From the NCBI GenBank assembly GCA_022563615.1, contig JADFMZ010000145.1, positions 1-7,613 of the forward strand: DNA of 7,613 nucleotides. Direction: 5' to 3'. This DNA is from Planctomycetota bacterium (GTDB lineage: Bacteria > Planctomycetota > Phycisphaerae > UBA1845). The position numbers and the translations under genes were made by a program. Positions 1 through 6,642 of the stretch are shown here, in pieces; positions within the stretch are counted from its first letter, which is position 1, and each line of letters starts with the position of its first letter. The notes under the pieces are model-generated. The model saw only the letters and a program-made list of their open reading frames with translations. It was not told the DNA's origin and made no database searches.

Positions 1-75
1 CATTCGCGCCAAGTTGGGAGGAAGCCGGCTATCCCGCGACCGCGAATCCGCTTGACTTCTTTCCAGGAGACGATA

Positions 76-300
76 ATGTCCGTGCGCGATTCAGACGCGT
101 TGCGACGACGATTTCGGATCGATGCGCGAGAGCATGGCAGAGAATCGCAAGGGAGTTTGTGCGATTTCCTGGCGATTCGCTCATGCGGGATCTTGGCCCG
201 TTGGAACCCCAAATGGCCCTTCCCGGATCGAGCGGGCTTGCCGTCGGCGGTCCGGAACAAAGTGGAATGCTTAAGACACGTTCTCCTCTTCGAGGGATGA
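76..300 (+). CDS. possible small ORF (74 aa) upstream of the metallopeptidase; unrecognised
   Basis: A short frame starts at ATG 76, preceded by a clear Shine-Dalgarno AGGAG (65-69) six bases upstream. It stops with TGA at 298-300, overlapping the ATG at 297 as ATGA, the same junction that links the next two genes. The product is rich in Arg and Asp at its start (MSVRDSDALRRRFRID) and matches no family I recognise; I see no membrane segment or catalytic motif. The frame is open back to the window edge, so it could also be the C-terminal end of a longer gene. Against it: the overlapping frame that continues into the peptidase is also open throughout, and only one of the two is likely to be coding. 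Low confidence. Confidence 0.22.
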   Translation: MSVRDSDALRRRFRIDAREHGRESQGSLCDFLAIRSCGILARWNPKWPFPDRAGLPSAVRNKVECLRHVLLFEG

Positions 301-1364
301 AGCGCTCTGTGAGCGTGAAATCGCGTCCATCCCATTGGCCTTCAACTTCGACCAACCCAGCCTGGGTTCACTATACGGACGAGGAACTACTGAAGGTTCG
401 TCTGTGCGACCTGGGAGTTTCTATTCGAGGAACCCCGATCGCCAAGCGTATTGCCGGCGTCCACGCGGAGCTGCGCGCAAAGAATATCGGCTTTCGACCC
501 CACACATGGCTGTCCAGCGAGTGGTTTTCGCCCGACGGCGTGCCCGGTATTGCGATTCCGTTTTACCTGGCCCATCCGCGCCTGATGAAGCTGGAAGACA
601 GGCAGATGCTGGAAGTGGAAGGCGGCAGCGAAGCGTGGTTCATGCGCTTGCTCCGTCACGAAGTCGGGCACGCCATCGACAACGCATATCGACTTCGCCG
701 AAGGAGAACATGGCGTGAGGTTTTCGGAAGGGCCTCCCAACCGTACCCGAAGTATTACCAGCCTCGGCCCTATAGCAAGCGGTTCGTGCTCCACCTGGAC
801 TACTGGTATGCCCAGGGCCACCCGTGTGAGGATTTCGCGGAGACCTTCGCTGTGTGGCTCACGCCGGACTCGAATTGGGAAAAACGCTATCGGGGTTGGC
901 CGGCGTTCAAGAAGCTCGAATACGTCGATGCCTTGATGCGCCAGATCGCCGGACGCCGACCGCCGGTCACTACGCGGGAACGGGTGGATCCCCTTCGACA
1001 ATTGCGGATCACACTACAGGACTTCTATACCCGGAAACGAGCCCGCTACGGTACGGAGTTTCCCGATTTCTACGACCGGGATCTGCGGCGCCTGTTTTCC
1101 GAAACGGCTGACCCCAGCGTCTCCGAATCGGCCGCCGGTTTCCTACGGCGCATCCGCCCGGAGATCCGCTCTCTCGTTGCGCGCTGGACGGGCCAATACC
1201 AGTATACGATCGATCAAGTTCTGCGCGAGTTGATTTCCAGAAGCCGCGAACTCAAGCTAAGAGTGGACGGCGTATCGGAGCAAACGAAGCTGGAGGCCTC
1301 CGTTTTCTTGACGGTCCAGACGATGAACTATTTGCACAGCGGGCGTCATCGGATTTTCCTATGA
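297..1364 (+). CDS. putative zinc-binding metallopeptidase (HEVGH zincin)
   Basis: Likely a cytoplasmic zinc-dependent peptidase. From ATG 297 it is 355 aa. The zinc signature is HEVGH at residues 121-125 (within RHEVGHAIDNAYRL), with Glu123 as presumed catalytic base. A conserved-looking EDFAETFAVW block at 178-187 can supply the third ligand (Glu178 or Glu182), as in gluzincins. Before the signature lie DEELLKVRLCDLGVSI (28-43) and a WLSSEWFSPDGVPGIAIPFYL stretch (71-91), which I recall from proteins annotated 'putative zinc-binding metallopeptidase'. The C-terminal ~125 residues look helical and lack a known motif. There is no signal peptide or membrane segment. The frame is open upstream, with alternative starts at GTG 159 (GGGAG only 3 bases away, 401 aa), ATG 183, 213 and 267. 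I prefer 297 because family-like sequence begins just after it and it forms an ATGA with the upstream ORF. The stop overlaps the ATP-grasp start. The substrate is unknown. Confidence 0.8.
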   Translation: MKRSVSVKSRPSHWPSTSTNPAWVHYTDEELLKVRLCDLGVSIRGTPIAKRIAGVHAELRAKNIGFRPHTWLSSEWFSPDGVPGIAIPFYLAHPRLMKLEDRQMLEVEGGSEAWFMRLLRHEVGHAIDNAYRLRRRRTWREVFGRASQPYPKYYQPRPYSKRFVLHLDYWYAQGHPCEDFAETFAVWLTPDSNWEKRYRGWPAFKKLEYVDALMRQIAGRRPPVTTRERVDPLRQLRITLQDFYTRKRARYGTEFPDFYDRDLRRLFSETADPSVSESAAGFLRRIRPEIRSLVARWTGQYQYTIDQVLRELISRSRELKLRVDGVSEQTKLEASVFLTVQTMNYLHSGRHRIFL

Positions 1365-2392
1365 AAAAACTGCGTGTCCTTGCTCTCATGCACGAAGCCT
1401 TGATTCCCCCCGACAGTATTGAGGGGCTTACGGACAAGGACATGGCGCCCTGGAAGACTGAGTATGACGTGCTTTTCACTCTCGAAGAGCTTGGGCACGA
1501 GTCCCTAATCTTAGGGGTGTGCAACGAACTGGATCCGATCGGACAAACCCTTCGCGATTGGAAACCCCATATCGTATTCAATCTCCTTGAGGAATTCAAC
1601 GGCCAGGCCACCCACATTCCCTATATCCTCGCGTATTTTGAACTTCTGAAACAACCCTATACGGGATGCAATCCTCTGGGATTGTCTTTCGCATACAACA
1701 AGGCGCTTGCGAAAAAGCTGCTGAGTTATCATGACATTCCCATGCCCCGGTTTCAGGTGTTTCCGCGTGAGCAATCCATCCAACGGCCCAAGCACCTCTC
1801 TTTTCCGCTGATTGTAAAATCGGATACGGATCATGGTTCCGTCGGGATATCGCAGGCCTCCATTGTCCGGGGCGACCGCAAGCTTAAGGAGCGAGTCGAA
1901 TACATTCACGACCGGATTCGCACCGATGCCATCGTGGAGGAATACATCGACGGGCGCGAACTCTATGTGGGAGTGATAGGGAATAGACATTTGCAGACGC
2001 TGCCAATCTGGGAAATGTTTTTCCCCCGACTTCCGGATAGCGCCCCTCGAATTGCAACATCCAAGATTAAATGGGATCTCAACTACCAAACCAAGATCGG
2101 CCTGAAGACGCGGGCCGCCACGAACCTGCCACGCGGCGTTCCCGAGCGCATTGCGCGAATTTCAAAGCGCGTTTATCGCATTCTGGGACAAAGCGGTTAT
2201 GCACGCATGGATTTTCGCCTTGCGCCCGACGGCGGCATCTATTTGCTGGAATCCAACCCCAGACCCGACCTCGCGTATGGTGAGGACTTTGCGGAATCAG
2301 CCCACAAGATGGGAATCAGATATGAAGAACTGATCCAGCGCATTGTCACTCTCGGTCTGGGTTATCAGCGTCAACAGCACAATGCGGGGTAG
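1361..2392 (+). CDS. ATP-grasp ligase, D-alanine-D-alanine ligase-like
   Basis: Predicted cytosolic ATP-dependent carboxylate-amine ligase of 343 aa, close to the usual length of D-Ala-D-Ala ligases. Visible pieces are an N-terminal Rossmann-like domain (LRVLALMHEA, 4-12; WKPHIVFNLLEEFNG, 67-81), a central ATP-grasp part with YNKALAKKLL (112-121) and FPLIVKSDTDHGSVGI (148-163, phosphate-binding loop), the EEYIDGREL block (193-201) and the metal-binding end GYARMDFRL...YLLESNPRPDL (279-304). Asp284, Glu297 and Asn299 are the expected Mg ligands. Classical Ddl enzymes read EVNTxPG where this one reads ESNPRPD, and the loop is DHGSVG rather than the usual serine-rich one, so the substrate pair may not be D-Ala plus D-Ala. 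The ATG lies inside the peptidase stop (ATGA, 1361-1364), which implies translational coupling and a shared pathway. Fold assignment is confident; substrate is not, and I therefore give no ddl symbol. Confidence 0.87.
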   Translation: MKKLRVLALMHEALIPPDSIEGLTDKDMAPWKTEYDVLFTLEELGHESLILGVCNELDPIGQTLRDWKPHIVFNLLEEFNGQATHIPYILAYFELLKQPYTGCNPLGLSFAYNKALAKKLLSYHDIPMPRFQVFPREQSIQRPKHLSFPLIVKSDTDHGSVGISQASIVRGDRKLKERVEYIHDRIRTDAIVEEYIDGRELYVGVIGNRHLQTLPIWEMFFPRLPDSAPRIATSKIKWDLNYQTKIGLKTRAATNLPRGVPERIARISKRVYRILGQSGYARMDFRLAPDGGIYLLESNPRPDLAYGEDFAESAHKMGIRYEELIQRIVTLGLGYQRQQHNAG

Positions 2393-2449
2393 TCAGTCCA
2401 GCGACGATCCGCCGACCCCCAAGCTTCATTCATCGACAATTGCCCTGAA

Positions 2450-4744
2450 TCACTTCTCACGCACAAGCTTGATCGTGTGATCGACAATATCATCCTCAGT
2501 AGGGAGAACGCAGTCCGCAGCAGGCCCCAGTGGAATGTAGGTGTCATCGGCGGTCAGTCGCGCAGCCCGCACGTCGCGGCCGCATTTCTCATACAACAGG
2601 GCGAGAATGGCCTCACTGATGCCGCCGGTGCGTCGCCCCTCGTCCACGACAAGCACTCTTCCCGTAGCCAACGCTTCCTTGACGATTATCTCTTCATTCA
2701 GCGGATTGAGCCATCGAAGATCCACCACTCGGGCCGCGATACCGTTCTTGCGCTGAAGGGTGCGGGCAGCACGCAGAGACATGTAAGTGCCGTTGGCAAA
2801 CGTAAGAATGGTGACGTCACCGGCATCTTCGTGGTAGACAGCAGCTTCGCCGAATCGGATGGTTTGGCCCGGCGCCGGGTAGGCAAATGACCATTCCTGG
2901 TCCTTCGGGACGTACAAGTCTTTGGTCATGTACCGGGCGATGGGTTCAATGAATGCAATGACTCTCCCGTCGATCCTGGCCATGGCCAGACAGGTCCGCA
3001 GCATCTTCACCGCGTCGTCACCGCGCGATGGCGTCGCAATAATCAGACCGGGAACATCCCGCAGCGCCGTAATGCTGTTATCGTTGTGAAAGTGCCCGCC
3101 AAATCCCTTCTGATAGGCCCATCCGGCAATGCGAATGACCATGGGATTACGAAATTGATCGTTGGAAAAGAATTGTAGTGAGCAGGCTTCGCCGCGAATC
3201 TGGTCCTGCGCATTATGGTAATAGGCCAGGTACTGGATTTCGGGGATTGGCAGCATTCCCATATGGCCTGCGCCGATGGCTAGACCCAGAATGGAGGTTT
3301 CGTCCAATATCGTATTGAATACGCGCCCCGCGCCGAACTTCTCCGTAAGGCCGGTAGTTACATGGTATACACCGCCTTTTTTGGCTACATCCTCTCCGAA
3401 CACAAGCGCCTCGGGATACTGGATGAGCAGGTCACAAAGCGCATGATTCAAAAGGACAGCCATGTGCCGCGGCGCGGCGCGCTCCGGCAGTTCCTCCAAT
3501 CCACCAAATACGCGGACGCGTTCGTCGTGCGGCGGCGATCGACCCGCCTCAGCCTGAACCTTGTCCGGACTCAGTGGCGCCAGCGGCTTGATGATCTCCG
3601 CCGCCGCGGTGAGTTTCTCCGTACTTACGGCGTCGTTGACGTCCTGCCGAACGCGCCGCCGTACGTCCTCATAGAGATCAAGAACTTCATCGGCTGTCAT
3701 GGCGCCGGATTCGATTACCAGTCGGGCCGTGGAAAGCAGTGGATCCTTCGCTTCTGCTGCATGGATCTGCTTCCAGGATCGATATTCGGTTTCGGCGTCA
3801 CTGCCGGCATGTCCGAGCAGTCGGACCATTTTCAAATGAAGAAAGACGGGCCGGCGCCGTTTGCGGCAGTCATCAACAGCCTCGACCGTGGCTCGATAGG
3901 CATCGACCAGGTCCAAGCCATTGCCCGCGAAATACTTCAGGCCAAATCGTTGACTGTAGTTTTCCTCAATCCAACCTGAGGGTGTTTCCACGCTGATGCC
4001 GATGCCGTTGTCCTCGCAGACCCAAAGAATGGGAACGGGCAATCGTTGATAGGCTGCGTGCAGGGCGGCATTGAAGGCAGTCTGGGCAGTGGCATGATTG
4101 ACCGAGGCGTCGCCGAACGAGCATATTACGATGCTGTCGGACGGAGGCTGCGACGGCCTTGCGAACCGCCCGGCCTTCACGATCGCCACGGCCGCGCCAA
4201 CGGCCTTGGGCAGGTGACTGGCGATGGTGCTCGTTTGCGGAGGAACGCACAACTCAACACTGCCCCACACCTTATGGCGACCGCCGGCGATCGGATCTTC
4301 CTTACTGGCGGCGATCGACAACATCGTGTCTCGAATTGAGTCGATTTGAGGCTGTTTCCGCGCCCGCTCAGCCATGAACGCCCCGGAGCGGTAGTGAAGG
4401 AAAGCCATATCGGTGTGTCGGGTGACGCGGCCAAGGGCGGCGTTGCCCTCGTGGCCGGCGCTGCTGATCGTATAAAAGCCTTCCTGACGCGCCCGCATCT
4501 GCCGCGCAGCGATATCCTGGTGCCGTGCGACGATTTGCGACTCAAACATCTCGATGATGTCCCGACAGGTAGCTGAACTGTCCGGCACGATCGGGTCGCC
4601 CTCGCCCAGGCGGGGTGTGTTTGCTTGTTCGGCGCCCCGGTCTCGCACGAACTCGGTAAAGTTCTCATCAACGACCTGAGCGCGGTTCATATTGAACCGG
4701 CCCGAGGACGTGCGCTGCGACGATCTATCGAGTGGGCGTGCCAA
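2450..4744 (-). CDS. fused E1 (alpha+beta) of a 2-oxo acid dehydrogenase complex, branched-chain type
   Basis: Thiamine-diphosphate-dependent E1: decarboxylates a 2-oxo acid and passes the acyl group to the lipoyl domain of an E2. The 764 aa protein carries both E1 chains. The alpha part (about 60-375) has GHEG (97-100), the TPP/Mg motif GDASVNHA (211-218) ending in EDNGIGIS (244-251), and a phosphorylation-loop-like LLGHAGSDAETEYRSW (309-324). The beta part (about 425-764) has FGEDVAKKGGVY (449-460), the LDETSILGLAIGAG stretch (480-493, with Glu482 as cofactor-activating Glu), PEIQYL (501-506), GGHFHNDNS (549-557, aligned with the usual HSQS histidine region) and a C-terminal transketolase-like domain with VVDLRWLNPL (673-682) and VVDEGRRTGG (699-708). 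The start is TTG 4744, backed by GGAGAG seven bases upstream and an in-frame TAA two codons earlier; ATG 4690 would give 746 aa. No E2 or E3 gene is nearby. Substrate (branched-chain keto acids, pyruvate or other) is not fixed by sequence alone. Confidence 0.92.
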   Translation of the reverse strand: MARPLDRSSQRTSSGRFNMNRAQVVDENFTEFVRDRGAEQANTPRLGEGDPIVPDSSATCRDIIEMFESQIVARHQDIAARQMRARQEGFYTISSAGHEGNAALGRVTRHTDMAFLHYRSGAFMAERARKQPQIDSIRDTMLSIAASKEDPIAGGRHKVWGSVELCVPPQTSTIASHLPKAVGAAVAIVKAGRFARPSQPPSDSIVICSFGDASVNHATAQTAFNAALHAAYQRLPVPILWVCEDNGIGISVETPSGWIEENYSQRFGLKYFAGNGLDLVDAYRATVEAVDDCRKRRRPVFLHLKMVRLLGHAGSDAETEYRSWKQIHAAEAKDPLLSTARLVIESGAMTADEVLDLYEDVRRRVRQDVNDAVSTEKLTAAAEIIKPLAPLSPDKVQAEAGRSPPHDERVRVFGGLEELPERAAPRHMAVLLNHALCDLLIQYPEALVFGEDVAKKGGVYHVTTGLTEKFGAGRVFNTILDETSILGLAIGAGHMGMLPIPEIQYLAYYHNAQDQIRGEACSLQFFSNDQFRNPMVIRIAGWAYQKGFGGHFHNDNSITALRDVPGLIIATPSRGDDAVKMLRTCLAMARIDGRVIAFIEPIARYMTKDLYVPKDQEWSFAYPAPGQTIRFGEAAVYHEDAGDVTILTFANGTYMSLRAARTLQRKNGIAARVVDLRWLNPLNEEIIVKEALATGRVLVVDEGRRTGGISEAILALLYEKCGRDVRAARLTADDTYIPLGPAADCVLPTEDDIVDHTIKLVREK

Positions 4745-4751
4745 CGATTAA

Positions 4752-4757
4752 CTCTCC
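4752..4757 (-). promoter_or_regulatory. ribosome binding site deciding the TTG start of the E1 gene
   Basis: On the minus strand GGAGAG is followed by a seven-base spacer (TTAATCG) and then TTG at 4744. An in-frame TAA at 4750-4748 lies between them, so this TTG is the first possible start. The later ATG at 4690 has no comparable site in front of it. Confidence 0.6.
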
Positions 4758-5131
4758 GAATTTGAATGCAGCTTCACGGGACCGAATCATCCTTGTAAGA
4801 AGGGCTACGCGGAACTTGTTACAGTGTTATCATTGATTGTGTATCGCCATTCCGGGGAAATCTTCCGGAAAACACGGTCGTTGGACCGCTACAGAAAAAT
4901 AGAGCTTGCTCTAGCCCTCGCCATCAACCAAAGGAGCACAACCTCGTTGACTTTCGGCGAGTATATCGCGGCACACGCGCCCGCGAAACCACGAGTGGGA
5001 ACTTGTTTCTTTGAGGAAGGATCGCCGCTATCAGAGCCGTTTCGCGCAGGAACGCATCCACACTCAACACGATGGTTGGCGGAAGAACACTCAAAGCGTC
5101 GTCAGGATCGTGATAAATACGAACCGCGAAA

Positions 5132-5148
5132 GGTTGTCCCCGGCAACC
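5132..5148 (+). repeat. short inverted repeat (hairpin) just upstream of the tRNA promoter
   Basis: GGTTGTC (5132-5138) and GGCAACC (5142-5148) can form a 7-bp stem with one T-G wobble pair and a CCC loop. No T-tract follows, so it is a poor intrinsic terminator. It ends six bases before the -35 box and could be an operator or simply a chance structure. Confidence 0.3.
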
Positions 5149-5153
5149 CTCGT

Positions 5154-5181
5154 TTGACCCGTTTCTGAACCGGGCTATGAT
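5154..5181 (+). promoter_or_regulatory. sigma70-type promoter of the tRNA-Lys gene
   Basis: TTGACC (5154-5159, five of six consensus bases) and TATGAT (5176-5181, five of six) are separated by 16 bases. The run after the -10 box (GGCCGGGCG) is GC-rich, as in the discriminators of stable-RNA promoters under growth-rate or stringent control. The expected start near 5188 leaves a 5' leader of about 28 bases for RNase P removal before the tRNA. Confidence 0.65.
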
Positions 5182-5215
5182 GGCCGGGCGATCGGAGAAC
5201 AGGCAGCCCGCCGTC

Positions 5216-5287
5216 GAGGGTGTAGCTCAGTGGTAGAGCAACGGCCTTTTAAGCCGTAGGTCCTGGGTTCGAGACCCAGCACCCTCA
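5216..5287 (+). tRNA. trnK: tRNA-Lys(UUU)
   Basis: A complete 72-nt cloverleaf. Acceptor strand GAGGGTG (5216-5222) pairs with CACCCTC (5280-5286), with A as discriminator (5287). D arm is GCTC-AGTGGTA-GAGC. Anticodon stem ACGGC/GCCGT encloses the loop CTTTTAA, giving anticodon TTT (5248-5250), read as lysine AAA/AAG. The variable loop is AGGTC and the T arm is CTGGG-TTCGAGA-CCCAG. All stems pair without mismatch. CCA is not encoded (GTT follows), so it must be added by tRNA nucleotidyltransferase. The D loop is short but keeps the GG pair. It appears to be a single-gene transcription unit with its own promoter. Confidence 0.97.
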
Positions 5288-5472
5288 GTTTCAAAAGTGC
5301 TTACCAATACGATATTTGCGGTTGATGTGCTCATCAGCCTGCCCTCCGATTTGATCTTCTATCAAGACCGGGCGTTACTTGCACCCTACGGACTTGCTGG
5401 CGCCCAAGACGCCGCGCCCACCACTACGCCGCAACTCACATCCGCCCCATCACCCACCATGAATAATCCGCT

Positions 5473-6642
5473 CTAGGGTGTCGGCTGCGCGTAGAAGGCT
5501 TGCCAGATCGCCTGGGCGAACAGGGCGTGAGCGCGCTCGTTGGGGTGGGCGTCTCGGGCGTTGACTGTCAGGTCGGATGGATCGGCGTCGGCAATCACGG
5601 GCAGCAGATCGACGACCGCAACGTCGTTGGATTGAAAAAACCGGCGTACGTTCTTGTGCAACCGCTCCGGCTGATACTGTGGACCGGCGGTACGAAGAAA
5701 CGGAAGCAACACGACGCGCAGGGTCACGTCGTGCTCCCGACAGAGTCGCATTATAGCGCCCAGCTGTCGCTGATGTTGACGCCAGATCGCTTGATCGGCA
5801 AACCCTGCAGCCAGCCAGTCGTGATAGCCTCGCACCGTCGCCACCCGAGGCACATACAGTCGCCGGTACAGATGATCGAGCAGGCAGGAGCTTTCCGGGT
5901 TGAACCATCGCGGCTGCGGCGGCAGGATCGGGTTGAAATCCTCGCTGATCGGCAGCAGTTTCTCGATGTCGTTGGGGACGTAGCAGAGCACAATCTCATC
6001 CACGTCATAGCCTGCGATCAGGTCGATCATCGGTTGTATCTGGGCGCCGGTGTCCCATCCGGGCTTGGAGGCGTTCATAACCTCGACGAGTTGGGCGTTG
6101 CCCGCTCGTTCGCTGCCGCCGTACGGATCGGCCGTCGAGCTCGTCCCATGCCGTTCACCAGGCAGACCGGTAGTGGTGTCCGCTCCCTCACGGTCGTGGC
6201 TTTGATGTCGCCGGTTGAACATCGTTTGTAGACGTTCCGTGAATCGCTCTTGTGGGTCTTTGATTCCCCAACCATAGGTGAATGAGTCACCGAGAAACGC
6301 GATGCGTCGAACACCGGGCGGCTTGTCGGTGGACCACTCCTTGTCGCGGTATCCGAGCGAGTTGAGCGTCGTATGAAGGACGAACCAGCGTCGCGCGGGC
6401 AGCGACAGGCCGAAGGGGTCTGTTTCGACGGCGACAAATCGCAGATAGCTTTCAGCCGCTATCGCGACCATGCCTGTCATGCAGAAAAATACAAGCGCAT
6501 TGCCCAGCACCAACCTCATCTTTGGGAATCTTTTTTTCGGAAAGCATCGAAAGAAGCACCAAGCGTGCACCAGCAGCGAGAGGTACAGAACCCACAGCAA
6601 CATGTAGTCGGCCATGTAGCCGAAGGCCCCGCTCGTGAGCAT
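5473..6642 (-). CDS. membrane-anchored SGNH/GDSL-type hydrolase-like protein
   Basis: 389 aa from ATG 6642 (GTG 6645 is in frame and adds one residue; numbering here uses that 390-residue form). Two hydrophobic segments at about 12-33 and 44-66 point to a membrane anchor, probably leaving the catalytic domain outside the cytoplasm. That domain shows the SGNH blocks: IAFLGDSFTYGWGI (115-128, nucleophile Ser121), a block-II-like NASKPGWDTGAQ (191-202, Gly196), YVPNDIEKL (222-230, Asn225) and DAHPNERAHALFAQAIW (365-381, Asp365 and His367 of the triad). Such proteins are esterases or acyl-handling enzymes of envelope sugars or lipids; the substrate here is unknown. A polar, probably disordered insertion lies at about 145-184. 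A GGAG (6651-6654) sits eight bases before the ATG, inside nadC, and the start shares one base with the nadC stop (TGATG), so it is very likely cotranscribed with nadC. Confidence 0.83.
   Translation of the reverse strand: MLTSGAFGYMADYMLLWVLYLSLLVHAWCFFRCFPKKRFPKMRLVLGNALVFFCMTGMVAIAAESYLRFVAVETDPFGLSLPARRWFVLHTTLNSLGYRDKEWSTDKPPGVRRIAFLGDSFTYGWGIKDPQERFTERLQTMFNRRHQSHDREGADTTTGLPGERHGTSSTADPYGGSERAGNAQLVEVMNASKPGWDTGAQIQPMIDLIAGYDVDEIVLCYVPNDIEKLLPISEDFNPILPPQPRWFNPESSCLLDHLYRRLYVPRVATVRGYHDWLAAGFADQAIWRQHQRQLGAIMRLCREHDVTLRVVLLPFLRTAGPQYQPERLHKNVRRFFQSNDVAVVDLLPVIADADPSDLTVNARDAHPNERAHALFAQAIWQAFYAQPTP

Larger units (their letters stand above)
4745..5153. other. spacer between the E1 gene and the tRNA promoter, no convincing gene
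   Basis: The only long plus-strand frame (GTG 4824 to 5168, 114 aa) has no Shine-Dalgarno and a composition unlike a folded protein, and its last codons run through the -35 box of the tRNA promoter, so I do not call it a gene. The stretch holds two adjacent TTCCGG boxes (4850-4859 and 4863-4870), an inverted repeat TAGAGC-TT-GCTCTA (4900-4913) and a small hairpin (5132-5148). It must also contain the promoter of the E1 gene on the minus strand, but I could not find a good -35/-10 pair for it. Confidence 0.5.

Noticed and set aside
52..77. TTGACT and GATAAT near the left edge as a promoter
   Set aside because: The spacer is only 14 bases, too short for a sigma70 promoter, and the -10 box would include the A of the ATG at 76.
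387..1001. 204 aa minus-strand frame opposite the metallopeptidase
   Set aside because: Shadow of the plus-strand gene carrying the HEVGH motif; no motif or start signal of its own.
2393..2449. Bidirectional terminator between the convergent ATP-grasp and E1 genes
   Set aside because: I looked for a GC-rich stem with a T-run on either strand in these 57 bases and found none.
3362..3979. 205 aa plus-strand frame opposite the E1 gene
   Set aside because: It lies wholly inside the E1 gene, whose TPP-binding and beta-subunit motifs are unmistakable on the other strand.
4824..5168. 114 aa plus-strand frame beginning at GTG
   Set aside because: No ribosome binding site, charged and irregular composition, no recognisable domain, and its 3' end overlaps the -35 box of the tRNA promoter.
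5216..5287. tRNA-associated integration site
   Set aside because: No integrase gene or repeat of the tRNA 3' end occurs in the window.
5288..5472. Terminator or small gene between the tRNA and the end of the SGNH gene
   Set aside because: There is a weak GGCGCC-type repeat near 5398-5420 but no T-tract on either strand, and no frame with a credible start.
5500..6231. 243 aa plus-strand frame opposite the SGNH gene
   Set aside because: It is antisense to a protein with clear SGNH motifs, and its own sequence shows no domain; it is a shadow of GC-rich codons.
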